23,588 bases of DNA from JBEPVZ01 sp041690695 (lineage in GTDB: Bacteria > Patescibacteriota > Microgenomatia > Daviesbacterales > UBA10151): NCBI GenBank assembly GCA_041690695.1, contig JBEPVZ010000018.1:1-23588 (forward strand), given 5' to 3'. A model generated the notes under the pieces. It was not told where the DNA came from, did no database searches, and worked only from the letters and a program-made list of their open reading frames with translations. The position numbers and the translations under genes were made by a program. Positions 6,400 through 13,656 of this stretch are shown here, in pieces (the first letter of the stretch is position 1; every line of letters begins with the position of its first letter).

Positions 6400-7041
6400 A
6401 TGGGACAAAAGATTAATCCAACTGGTTTTAGATTAGGTAGTAGCATCACTTGGCAATCGCGCTGGTTTGCTAAAGATCAAGATTATAAAAAGTTTTTGAT
6501 GGAGGATTTAATGATCCGCAATTTATTAATGAAAAAATTGCGCCCAGCAGGTATTACTAAGATCGAGATTGAAAGATCGAGTAATAAATTAAAGATTATT
6601 TTGTTTGTAACTCGACCTGGTGTTTTAATCGGCCGCGGTGGAGCTGGTTTACTTGAGCTTAAAAAATATATTCAAAAAGAGTTAAAGATTAAAGATGCCA
6701 ATAGTTTTGAGATTTCCCCGATGGACATTAAGGTCCCGGATCTATCAGCTTATTTAGTTGCTCAAAATATTGCTGAACAATTAGTGAGGAGATTACCCGC
6801 CTCTCGAGTTATGAATCAATCTTTAGAGCGAGTCATGAGAGCTGGAGCTAAAGGTGTTAAGGTTGTTGTCTCAGGCCGAATCGGTGGAGCTGAAATCGCC
6901 CGACGTGAAAAGAAGTTTATTGGTTCGATCCCACTTCATACCATTCGAGCAGATATCGATTTTGCAATTTACCCAGCCTTAACTAAATCTGGGTATGTTG
7001 GAGTTAAAGTTTGGATTTATAAAGGAGAGGCAGTACTCTAA
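6400..7041 (+). CDS. rpsC: 30S ribosomal protein S3
   Basis: S3 lies at the mRNA entry pore and has helicase-like activity with S4 and S5. The 213 residues include the N-terminal MGQKINPTGFRLG, a type II KH domain with its GRGG loop (residues 78-81, in RPGVLIGRGGAG), and the C-terminal domain with AGAKGVKVVVSGRIGGAEIARREK and GVKVWIYKGE. No tail extension is present. A GGAG at 6387-6390 serves its start; the stop shares one base with the rplP ATG. Confidence 0.98.
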   Translation: MGQKINPTGFRLGSSITWQSRWFAKDQDYKKFLMEDLMIRNLLMKKLRPAGITKIEIERSSNKLKIILFVTRPGVLIGRGGAGLLELKKYIQKELKIKDANSFEISPMDIKVPDLSAYLVAQNIAEQLVRRLPASRVMNQSLERVMRAGAKGVKVVVSGRIGGAEIARREKKFIGSIPLHTIRADIDFAIYPALTKSGYVGVKVWIYKGEAVL

Positions 7042-7472
7042 TGGCACTTTTAGTTCCAAGACGCGCCAAATATCGTAAAGCTTTCCGAGGTAAAAGACGT
7101 GGATTAGCAACTCGTGGTGCTTCGACGGCGTTTGGAGGATTTGCTTTAAAGTCAATGGAAACAGGTTGGATTAACTCTCGTCAGATTGAAGCCGCTCGTC
7201 GAGCGATGACTCGTTACACTCAACGGGGTGGTCGTATCTGGATTAGAATCTTTCCTGACAAGCCTATTACCAAGCATCCAGCTGAATCTAGAATGGGTTC
7301 TGGTAAGGGAGATGTGGTAGGATACGTGGCGGTTGTAAAACCAGGCGCAATTATTTTTGAGATGGGGGCCGTGACTAAAGAAACTGCTCAAGAAGCCATG
7401 AGATTGGCTGCCCATAAGTTGCCGCTTAAAACTAGATTTATAACTAAGGAGGACGAATATGCCCAAGAGTAA
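7041..7472 (+). CDS. rplP: 50S ribosomal protein L16
   Basis: L16 organises the A-site tRNA region of the large subunit. The 143-residue protein has LVPRRAKYRKAFRGKRRG, the RQIEAARRAMTRYTQRGGRIWIRIFPDKPIT block and the loop ESRMGSGKGDVVGYVAVVKPG, all typical. The C-terminal codons contain the AAGGAGG (7447-7452) used by rpmC, with which it overlaps by 14 nt. Confidence 0.98.
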   Translation: MALLVPRRAKYRKAFRGKRRGLATRGASTAFGGFALKSMETGWINSRQIEAARRAMTRYTQRGGRIWIRIFPDKPITKHPAESRMGSGKGDVVGYVAVVKPGAIIFEMGAVTKETAQEAMRLAAHKLPLKTRFITKEDEYAQE

Positions 7473-7809
7473 TGATTTATTAGAATTTAGAGGTTTAGAT
7501 AATATGAGTTTAATTAAAAAGATAAAATTAGCTAAGGTTGAATTAGATAGTTTACTATTTGATAAAAACTTAAATAAGTTAAAAGACACATCAGTTATTG
7601 CCAAGAAAAAAGGTGTTATTGCTCATCTGTCGACAGTTTTGAGACAGAAAGAGTTAGTTTCTGAATTAGAAGCAAAAATTGATAAAAAACAACCAGCTAA
7701 GAAGATCGAAGAAGTAGTAAAAGAGAGTGTTAAAGAAGTGGAAGAAAAGACGATGACAAAGAAACCAGCCAAGACCAGCAAGATAACTAAAAAGAAAGGA
7801 GCTAAATGA
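7459..7809 (+). CDS. rpmC: 50S ribosomal protein L29 with lysine-rich tail
   Basis: L29 is a two-helix protein next to L23 at the tunnel exit. At 116 residues it is much longer than the usual 60-70. The L29-like helical hairpin spans about residues 16-75 (MSLIKKIKLAKVELDSLLFD through VLRQKELVSELEAKI). It is followed by a low-complexity Lys/Glu/Val tail ending KITKKKGAK. The ATG at 7459 is supported by AAGGAGG 6 nt upstream; a later ATG at 7504 would remove 15 residues but has no such site. The final codons encode GGAG for rpsQ, whose start overlaps as ATGA. Sequence similarity to L29 is modest, but the position fixes the identity. Confidence 0.92.
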   Translation: MPKSNDLLEFRGLDNMSLIKKIKLAKVELDSLLFDKNLNKLKDTSVIAKKKGVIAHLSTVLRQKELVSELEAKIDKKQPAKKIEEVVKESVKEVEEKTMTKKPAKTSKITKKKGAK

Positions 7810-8198
7810 TTGGACGTGTCGTGTCAGTAAAATCACAAAAGACCGCAACTATCTTAGTTGAGCGAGCCAAAAAGCATCCTCTCTATCAAAAATCAGTTGT
7901 TCGGACCAAGAAGTATTTAGTCCATGATCTTTTAGGTGTATCGCTAGGAGATGTGGTTGAGGTTGTCAAAGTTCGACCAATTTCAAAAAATAAACATTGG
8001 CAAATTGTCAAAAAGGTCGGTCAAGATATGGTGGCCTTAGGCACCCAACACATGAAAGATGTTGCAACTGAAACTATTGAAGAAGTTCAGCCTTCAGAAA
8101 AGGAAGAGCAATCAGAAATTATCACGTCAGAGGTGACTGAAGAGATAAAAGCTGAAGCCGCACCTAAAAAAGTTGCTAAGAAAAAAGGAGCTAAATAA
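7806..8198 (+). CDS. rpsQ: 30S ribosomal protein S17 with charged tail
   Basis: S17 is an OB-fold primary binder of 16S rRNA. The core (residues 1-72) reads IGRVVSVKSQKTATILVERAKKHPLYQKSV, then KYLVHD, SLGDVVEVVKVRPISKNKHWQIV. The remaining 58 residues are an extension: a Glu-rich part (about residues 90-120) followed by a Lys-rich end, APKKVAKKKGAK. The tail repeats the KKKGAK ending of L29, and its GGA GCT codons provide the GGAG (8187-8190) for rplN. Confidence 0.96.
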   Translation: MIGRVVSVKSQKTATILVERAKKHPLYQKSVVRTKKYLVHDLLGVSLGDVVEVVKVRPISKNKHWQIVKKVGQDMVALGTQHMKDVATETIEEVQPSEKEEQSEIITSEVTEEIKAEAAPKKVAKKKGAK

Positions 8199-8566
8199 TG
8201 GTCCAACATCGAACAATGCTTAAGGTCGCTGATAACTCGGGAGCCAAAAAGCTTCAAGTTATTCAGGTTTTGGGTGGAACGGGAAAACGCTTTGGACGAT
8301 TGGGTGAGGTTGTTGTTGCAATCGTTAAAGGCGCTGATCCGAATGGTCAAGTTAAAAACCATGAGATCGTTCGAACTGTTTTAGTTCGCACTAGAAAAGA
8401 AGTTAGACGGCCGGATGGTTCATATATTAAATTTGATGAGAATGCTGGAGCGGTTATTGATAAAGATGGTAATTTGCGAGCGACTCGAATCTTTGGTCCA
8501 ATCGCTAGAGAAGTTCGAGAAGCTGGTTTTAGTAAGATCATTTCACTAGCTCAGGAGGTTTGGTAG
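8198..8566 (+). CDS. rplN: 50S ribosomal protein L14
   Basis: L14 contributes to inter-subunit bridges and is the docking site of the silencing factor RsfS in other bacteria. The 122 residues equal the family length exactly, with VQHRTMLKVADNSGAKKLQVIQVLGG, a basic loop VRTRKEVRRPDGSYIKFDENAGAVIDKDGNLRATRIFGPIAREVRE and the final KIISLAQEVW. Its start shares a base with the rpsQ stop. The AGGAGGT in its last codons (8553-8559) is the Shine-Dalgarno site for rplX. Confidence 0.98.
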   Translation: MVQHRTMLKVADNSGAKKLQVIQVLGGTGKRFGRLGEVVVAIVKGADPNGQVKNHEIVRTVLVRTRKEVRRPDGSYIKFDENAGAVIDKDGNLRATRIFGPIAREVREAGFSKIISLAQEVW

Positions 8567-8568
8567 AT

Positions 8569-8883
8569 ATGCAAAGAATTAAAAAAGGTGACAAAGTTAT
8601 AGTAACGCTTGGTAAAGACCATGGTAAAGAGGGTCTAGTTGATCGAGTTTTGATGAGCCGGAGTCAAGTCGTTATCGCGGGCATTAATGTCTATAAGAAA
8701 CATATAAAAAAGGGTCAAGCCAACCAAACGGAAGGTACGATTGTTGAGATTATTAAACCAATTAATCTCTCAAATATCGCCCTGATTTGTCCGGAATGTC
8801 AAAAGCCGACTCGAGTCGGGATTAAAATTGATGGTAAAAACAAAGTTAGAATTTGTCGAAAATGCAAAAAGGAGATTAAATAA
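8569..8883 (+). CDS. rplX: 50S ribosomal protein L24 with zinc-finger motif
   Basis: L24 initiates large-subunit assembly. The KOW motif is at the start (IKKGDKVIVTLGKDHGKEGLVDRVL). The C-terminus carries two Cys pairs, CPEC and CRKC, a zinc-ribbon arrangement present in many bacterial L24 proteins. I chose the ATG at 8569 (104 residues); a TTG at 8560 is in frame but abuts AGGAGGT, while the ATG has proper 9-nt spacing. The gene contains a 14-bp perfect palindrome at 8806-8819. Its last codons carry GGAG (8871-8874) for rplE. Confidence 0.96.
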   Translation: MQRIKKGDKVIVTLGKDHGKEGLVDRVLMSRSQVVIAGINVYKKHIKKGQANQTEGTIVEIIKPINLSNIALICPECQKPTRVGIKIDGKNKVRICRKCKKEIK

Positions 8884-9434
8884 TGAATAGATTAAAAGAA
8901 AAATATTTAAATGAAGTTAGACCGAAATTGAAAGAAGAGTTCAAATTTAAGTCTGATTTGGCTGTGCCAGGTATTAAAAAAGTAGTTATTAATATTGGGA
9001 GTGGTGAAGCTAAGGACGATGAAGGGGTCTTAAAAGGTATTACGGCTGTCTTAACCTCTTTGAGTGGTCAAAAGCCAGTTGTGACTCGAGCTAAAAAGTC
9101 TATCTCAGCTTTTAAGTTGACTAAGGGCGCGCCAATTGGTTTAATGGTGACCTTGCGAGGCGAAAAGATGTACGTATTTTTAGATAAGTTAATGAATATT
9201 GCCTTACCTAAAGTTCGAGATTTTCGGGGAGTGCCTGGTCAGTCATTTGACGCTCGCGGTAGTTATAACTTAGGTTTGCGAGAATATGGGATCTTTCCTG
9301 AGGTAGAAGGTTTAAATGCGAAGATTCATGGCTTGCAAGTTACAATTACAACCTCGGCTGAAAACAGAGATCAAGGATATAAGTTATTAGAGTTACTTGG
9401 TATGCCGTTTAAGAAGGAGGCTGCTCGTGGCTAA
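8883..9434 (+). CDS. rplE: 50S ribosomal protein L5
   Basis: L5 binds 5S rRNA in the central protuberance and contacts the P-site tRNA. The 183-residue protein carries the hallmark motifs VVINIGSGEA, TRAKKSISAFKLTKGAPIGLMVTLRGEKMYVFLDKL, and DFRGVPGQSFDARGSYNLGLREYGIFPEV. The ending PFKKEAARG overlaps the rpsN start by 8 nt, with AAGGAGG (9414-9420) inside the rplE codons serving rpsN. Confidence 0.98.
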   Translation: MNRLKEKYLNEVRPKLKEEFKFKSDLAVPGIKKVVINIGSGEAKDDEGVLKGITAVLTSLSGQKPVVTRAKKSISAFKLTKGAPIGLMVTLRGEKMYVFLDKLMNIALPKVRDFRGVPGQSFDARGSYNLGLREYGIFPEVEGLNAKIHGLQVTITTSAENRDQGYKLLELLGMPFKKEAARG

Positions 9435-9606
9435 AACTTCGAATGTGGTTAAAACCAAGGTTAAATTTAAGGTTCAACAAACTAATCGTTGTCGAATCTG
9501 TGGTCGGCCACGCGGATATATTCGCAAATTTGGAGTTTGTCGAATTTGTTTCCGGGAGTTAGCTTATAAAGGTCACTTACCTGGAGTGAAGAAAGCGAGT
9601 TGGTAA
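9427..9606 (+). CDS. rpsN: 30S ribosomal protein S14, zinc-binding type
   Basis: S14 is a head protein of the small subunit. This is the short zinc form: 59 residues with CRICGRPRG and CRICFREL forming the four-Cys site, and the C-terminal HLPGVKKASW. I set the start at GTG 9427 (product MAKTSNVVKTK), because AAGGAGG at 9414-9420 lies 6 nt upstream; an in-frame ATG at 9397 would add ten residues unrelated to S14 and lies before the Shine-Dalgarno site. Confidence 0.96.
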   Translation: MAKTSNVVKTKVKFKVQQTNRCRICGRPRGYIRKFGVCRICFRELAYKGHLPGVKKASW

Positions 9607-9612
9607 ACAAAA

Positions 9613-9993
9613 ATGGTTAAAGATACAGTTGGAGACGCATTAATTAGAATAAAAAATAGCTACCTAGCTCATCGTGAGGAGGCAAGCTTGTCCTACTCTA
9701 AGGTTGTGGTGGCAATTTGTCAGGTTTTAGAAAAAGAAGGTTTTATTAAATCAACTCGCCATGAGGGTGGAGATCTGATTGTTGGCCTAAAGTATCAAGG
9801 CCAAAAACCAGCGGTTACAGATGTTAAGAGAGTTTCAAAACCAGGGCTTCGAATTTACAAAAGTAAGACTAATTTACCTTGGGTCTTAAATGGCTTAGGG
9901 ATTGCAATTATCTCGACTCCAAAAGGAGTTATGACTGATAAACAAGCACGAAAGGAGGGTGTGGGCGGTGAAGTTATGGCCTACATTTGGTAA
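9613..9993 (+). CDS. rpsH: 30S ribosomal protein S8
   Basis: S8 is a primary 16S rRNA binder in the platform and is the spc-operon repressor in E. coli. The 126 residues show DTVGDALIRIKNSYLA, VLEKEGFI, and the C-terminal RVSKPGLRIY, LPWVLNGLGIAIISTPKGVMTDKQARKEGVGGEVMAYIW with its typical ending. No strong Shine-Dalgarno site is visible in the 6-nt gap after rpsN. Confidence 0.98.
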   Translation: MVKDTVGDALIRIKNSYLAHREEASLSYSKVVVAICQVLEKEGFIKSTRHEGGDLIVGLKYQGQKPAVTDVKRVSKPGLRIYKSKTNLPWVLNGLGIAIISTPKGVMTDKQARKEGVGGEVMAYIW

Positions 9994-9995
9994 AT

Positions 9996-10550
9996 ATGTC
10001 TAGAATTGGTAATGCACCGATTATTATTCCGGCTGGAGTTGAGGTCTTAGTCGATCGAGCTATGGTAACCGTCAAAGGTCCTAAAGGCGAGTTAACAACT
10101 GATTTCAGATCAGAAATAACGATTAAGGTTGAAGATAATCAGATTTTGGTTAGCCGAAAAAAAGAAGATAAGGTCTCAAAATCTCTTCATGGTTTATATC
10201 GAGCTAAGATTGCTAATATGGTAACTGGAGTTATGACGGGCTGGACTAAGAATCTTGAGATGGTCGGAGTTGGTTACCGAGCTCAAGGTGGAGGAGATGC
10301 GCTAACTTTATCAGTTGGATTTTCACATCCGGTCAATATTAAAGCTCCGGAAAATATTAGTTTTGCAGTTTCGGAGAATACTAAGATCTCAGTTTCTGGA
10401 ATTGACAAGATTCTAGTTGGTCAGATCGCCGCGAATGTTCGAGCTGTTAAGCCACCTGAAGTTTATAAAGGTAAAGGTATCCGTTATGCTGGCGAATACG
10501 TCAGACGAAAGGCTGGTAAAGCAGGTAAGGCGGCTGGAGCTACAAAGTAA
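9996..10550 (+). CDS. rplF: 50S ribosomal protein L6
   Basis: L6 lies near the factor-binding site of the large subunit. The protein has the tandem L6 domains: MSRIGNAPIIIPAGVEV with VKGPKGELTTDF at the start, and the signature PPEVYKGKGIRYAGEYVRRKAGK near the end, followed by a short Lys/Ala/Gly tail. I chose the ATG at 9996 (184 residues), since MSRIGNAPI is the family start; an in-frame TTG at 9987 lies inside the last codons of rpsH. There is no strong Shine-Dalgarno site. Confidence 0.97.
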   Translation: MSRIGNAPIIIPAGVEVLVDRAMVTVKGPKGELTTDFRSEITIKVEDNQILVSRKKEDKVSKSLHGLYRAKIANMVTGVMTGWTKNLEMVGVGYRAQGGGDALTLSVGFSHPVNIKAPENISFAVSENTKISVSGIDKILVGQIAANVRAVKPPEVYKGKGIRYAGEYVRRKAGKAGKAAGATK

Positions 10551-10556
10551 AAAGAT

Positions 10557-10889
10557 ATGAATAAACAAAATAGAATTATTAGACATAAGAGTTTACGCAA
10601 ACGAATCGTTGGAACAAGCGACCGACCACGTTTGGCTGTTTTTAGATCAAGCCAACATATTTACGCTCAGATTATTGATGATACAAAATCAGTAACTTTG
10701 GTATCTGTGTCAGACTTGAAGTTAAAAGGTCCTAAAAAAGATTTAGCTATGCAAGTTGGCGAAGAGATTGCTAAAAAAGCTCAAGCTCAAAAAATTACTG
10801 AAGTGGTTTTTGATCGAGGTGGCTTTGGTTATCATGGTCGAGTTGAGGCTGTGGCATTAGGTAGTCGTAAAGGAGGGTTAAAGTTCTAA
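10557..10889 (+). CDS. rplR: 50S ribosomal protein L18
   Basis: L18 binds 5S rRNA together with L5. The 110 residues include KSLRKRIVGTSDRPRLAVFRSSQHIYAQIIDD, the DRGGFGYHGRVEAVA motif and the C-terminal GGLKF. Its last codons hold GGAGGG, usable by rpsE, whose ATG shares one base with the rplR stop. Confidence 0.98.
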   Translation: MNKQNRIIRHKSLRKRIVGTSDRPRLAVFRSSQHIYAQIIDDTKSVTLVSVSDLKLKGPKKDLAMQVGEEIAKKAQAQKITEVVFDRGGFGYHGRVEAVALGSRKGGLKF

Positions 10890-11419
10890 TGAATCCTCGT
10901 CGCGGTGGTCAAAGAGATAATAATCGTCAACCAGAAGTTCCATCTGAGTTTTATGAAAAGGTTGTCTCCGTTAATCGGGTTTCTAAGAAAACTCAGGGTG
11001 GAAATAAACGTGGCTTATCAGTTATCGCCGTTGTCGGTGATCGAAATGGAAGAGTTGGAATTGGTTTGGGTAAAGCCGCAGATGTTCAATCAGCCGTTCG
11101 AAAAGCTACAACTTATGCTAAAAAGCATTTAGTCACAATTCCTTTGAAAGATAATCGAACGATCCCACATGATGTTTCAATTAAACTGGGTGCTGCTAAA
11201 ATATTATTAAAGAGCGCTCCAGAAGGAACCGGAGTTATCGCAGGTGGAGCTGTTCGAGTAGTTGTTGAAGCAGCCGGAATCCGAGATGTTGTTTCTAAGA
11301 TTTTGGGAACAAGTAACCAGGGTTCAAACGTTTATGCAACACTCGCGGCACTATCATTATTACAGTCTCCAAAGGTTGAAAAGTTGGAAAAAGTTGTCAA
11401 AGAAGGTAAAAAGTCATGA
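10889..11419 (+). CDS. rpsE: 30S ribosomal protein S5
   Basis: S5 acts in decoding accuracy and mRNA unwinding. Domain landmarks are FYEKVVSVNRVSKKTQGGNKRGLSVIAVVGDRNGRVGIGLGKAADVQSAVRKA in the dsRNA-binding N-half, and the C-half with SAPEGTGVIAGGAVRVVVEAAGIRDVVSKILGTSN. The 176 residues are normal. The stop overlaps the rplO start as ATGA. In most bacteria rpmD (L30) sits here; the 4-nt overlap leaves no room for it. Confidence 0.98.
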   Translation: MNPRRGGQRDNNRQPEVPSEFYEKVVSVNRVSKKTQGGNKRGLSVIAVVGDRNGRVGIGLGKAADVQSAVRKATTYAKKHLVTIPLKDNRTIPHDVSIKLGAAKILLKSAPEGTGVIAGGAVRVVVEAAGIRDVVSKILGTSNQGSNVYATLAALSLLQSPKVEKLEKVVKEGKKS

Positions 11420-11856
11420 AACTAGATCAATTAAATAAAGTTACTACCAGATCTAAAAAACGAGTTGGCCGAGGTATTGGTTCAGGTCGGGGTAAGACGG
11501 CTGGACGTGGTACTAAAGGTCAAAAAGCTCGCGGTAAAGTTCCCGCAACTTTTAGTGGAGCAGGTTTACCTCTTTATAAAAAGCTACCGTATCGTCGTGG
11601 TTTAGGTAATCGTCAAGTCAGCCCCAAAGCTCAAATTGTTCAACTTAGCCAACTAGTTGATTTAGAAAAGGGAACGGTTATTACAATCGAAAGTCTGATT
11701 AAAGCTGGGATCTTGCCAGCTAATAAAGCCAAAAGACCGGTTAAGATTTTAGGACAGGCGGAGTTAAAAGTCGCTTTAGATGTTCAAGTCCCAGTCTCCA
11801 AAAGTGCTCAACTAGCCATTGAAAAAGCAGGAGGAAAAGTTGTCCAATCTGCTTAG
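11416..11856 (+). CDS. rplO: 50S ribosomal protein L15
   Basis: L15 is a late-assembling 23S rRNA binder. The basic glycine-rich N-terminal arm (KRVGRGIGSGRGKTAGRGTKGQKARG, residues 14-39) is diagnostic, followed by PLYKKLPYRRGLGN and the globular C-terminal domain, 146 residues in total. It overlaps rpsE by 4 nt and secY by 17 nt; its last codons contain the AGGAGG (11829-11834) for secY. Confidence 0.98.
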   Translation: MKLDQLNKVTTRSKKRVGRGIGSGRGKTAGRGTKGQKARGKVPATFSGAGLPLYKKLPYRRGLGNRQVSPKAQIVQLSQLVDLEKGTVITIESLIKAGILPANKAKRPVKILGQAELKVALDVQVPVSKSAQLAIEKAGGKVVQSA

Positions 11857-13129
11857 CCCCTTTTTTAATGCTTTTAAAATTCCTTCGCTTCGTCGAAAAA
11901 TACTCATTACAATCTTAATTCTGGTAGTTTTCCGAATTGCCGCCCATATTCCAATTGGGGGAATTGACCGGGCTGGATTACAGAATTTATTTGCGGGTAA
12001 TCAATTTTTAAGCTTGCTAGATATCTTTTCAGGTGGAACTTTAGCTAACTTCTCAATCTTATCTTTAGGGTTAAATCCGTATATTAATGCTTCAATTATT
12101 ATGCAGCTTCTAACAATGGTTTTTCCAAAGCTTGAGGCTTTGTCAAAAGAAGGTGAGCGTGGGCGAGCCCAGATTAATCAATATACTCGTTATTTAACTG
12201 TGCCTTTGGCCATTGTTCATTCGATTGGAGTTTTCTCACTTCTGCGTGGTCAGGGTTTAGTTCAAACGATTGCCCCGATTGAGGTCTTTGGGATTATCTT
12301 GTCTTTGACAGCGGGGACGATGTTCTTAATGTGGTTAGGAGAGCTTTTAACGGAGTATGGAATTGGTAATGGAATCTCCGTTTTGATCTTTGCTGGTATC
12401 GTTGTCAGAGCCCCGACGACCTTTTTCCAAACCATCTCAGTTACAGATCAGCAACAGATTATTAATTTGATTATCTTTGCGATCTTAGCCGTCCTAATTA
12501 TTGCCGGGATTGTTTATGTTAATGAAGGCCGTCGCCAGATTATGATTCAGTATGCGCGCCGATATCTTGGTAATCGCCAGGCGGCTGGAAATTCAACTTA
12601 CTTACCGCTTCGAGTTAATCAAGCTGGAGTTATTCCAATTATCTTTGCGGTCTCACTGGTTTTACTTCCTTCCTTCTTAGGTCAATATTTAGCCCAAATG
12701 CCTCAAGGTGGACTCCAATCCGTTGGTAAATTCCTAGTCGCTAATTTCCAGTTCACCTCACTTCTTTATAATGTGGTCTATTTCTGTTTGGTACTTGGCT
12801 TTACTTATTTTTATACAGCAGTTATCTTTAATCCAACGAAGATTGCTGACGAGATTAAAAAATATGGTGGTTTTATCCCGGGCATTAGACCTGGCAGTGC
12901 CACTGCTAATTATTTAAATTATATTTTGCTTAGAATTACGCTAGCAGGAGCTGTTTTCTTAGGTATTATTGCGATCTTGCCTTCAATTGCCTCTCAAATT
13001 ACTGGTATCTCGACTTTAGTGTTAGGCGGCACCAGTATTTTAATCGTTGTCTCAGTTATCCTAGATACCGCGAAACAGTTTGAGAGCCAACTTATTGAGC
13101 GTAATTACGAAGGATTTATAAGAAAGTGA
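11840..13129 (+). CDS. secY: Protein translocase channel SecY
   Basis: SecY is the ten-helix channel of the Sec translocon, exporting and inserting proteins across the cytoplasmic membrane. The start is TTG at 11840: AGGAGG lies 5 nt upstream and the product then begins MSNLLSPFFNAFKIPSLRRKI, the usual SecY opening; an earlier in-frame TTG (11819) lies before the Shine-Dalgarno site. The 429 residues include the plug region (AHIPIGGIDRAGLQ), GLNPYINASIIMQLLTMVFP, the cytosolic loop QYARRYLGNRQAAGNSTYLPLRVNQAGVIPIIFA and the C-terminal RNYEGFIRK. The GTGA overlap with adk indicates coupling. Confidence 0.97.
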   Translation: MSNLLSPFFNAFKIPSLRRKILITILILVVFRIAAHIPIGGIDRAGLQNLFAGNQFLSLLDIFSGGTLANFSILSLGLNPYINASIIMQLLTMVFPKLEALSKEGERGRAQINQYTRYLTVPLAIVHSIGVFSLLRGQGLVQTIAPIEVFGIILSLTAGTMFLMWLGELLTEYGIGNGISVLIFAGIVVRAPTTFFQTISVTDQQQIINLIIFAILAVLIIAGIVYVNEGRRQIMIQYARRYLGNRQAAGNSTYLPLRVNQAGVIPIIFAVSLVLLPSFLGQYLAQMPQGGLQSVGKFLVANFQFTSLLYNVVYFCLVLGFTYFYTAVIFNPTKIADEIKKYGGFIPGIRPGSATANYLNYILLRITLAGAVFLGIIAILPSIASQITGISTLVLGGTSILIVVSVILDTAKQFESQLIERNYEGFIRK

Positions 13130-13656
13130 AATTGTTAATTGCTGGTCCACAAGGCTCAGGCAAAACTACTCAAGCAAAACTATTAGCCGATCACTTTGGC
13201 TTATGTTTAGTTGACACAGGCGACATGATTCGAAAAATTTCCAGTTTGGATACTACTGAGGGCCGCAGGCTCAAAAAAACTCTTTCAAAGGGATCGTTAA
13301 TTAGTAATCATATCGCGGCTCGGGTGGTTAGAGATCGGATTAATCAAAAAGATTGCCAAGCGGGCTATGTTTTTGATGGTTATCCTCGCAGTCTATCTCA
13401 ACTTAGATTATTTGATCCCGAGTTTGACCAAGTTTTTTATCTAAAAATTGCGGACTCAATTGTTGAAGATCGAATGAAGCTTCGCGCGCGGGCAGATGAT
13501 ACGCCAGTGTTAATTCATAAACGACTGCAAACTTTCCATCGTCGGACCCGGCCAGTTTTAGACTATTACCTGAGTCAAAAAAAATTAACTGAGATTGATG
13601 GCAGTCTACCAATTAAAACCATTAGCCAACAGATTATTCAAAAATTAAAATCATGA
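13126..13656 (+). CDS. adk: Adenylate kinase, short-LID form
   Basis: Adenylate kinase interconverts ATP + AMP and 2 ADP. The start is GTG, overlapping the secY stop as GTGA. The P-loop GPQGSGKTT lies at residues 7-15, the AMP-site GDMIR at 32-36 and DGYPRS at 84-89. The region RMKLRARADDTPVLIHKRL (about 117-134) passes directly from the first LID arginine to the DD motif, so the 30-residue LID with zinc-finger Cys found in many bacterial Adk proteins is missing. The length of 176 (against about 215) fits a short-type enzyme. Position between secY and map is the standard Gram-positive-like order and supports Adk over other nucleoside monophosphate kinases. Confidence 0.93.
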   Translation: MKLLIAGPQGSGKTTQAKLLADHFGLCLVDTGDMIRKISSLDTTEGRRLKKTLSKGSLISNHIAARVVRDRINQKDCQAGYVFDGYPRSLSQLRLFDPEFDQVFYLKIADSIVEDRMKLRARADDTPVLIHKRLQTFHRRTRPVLDYYLSQKKLTEIDGSLPIKTISQQIIQKLKS

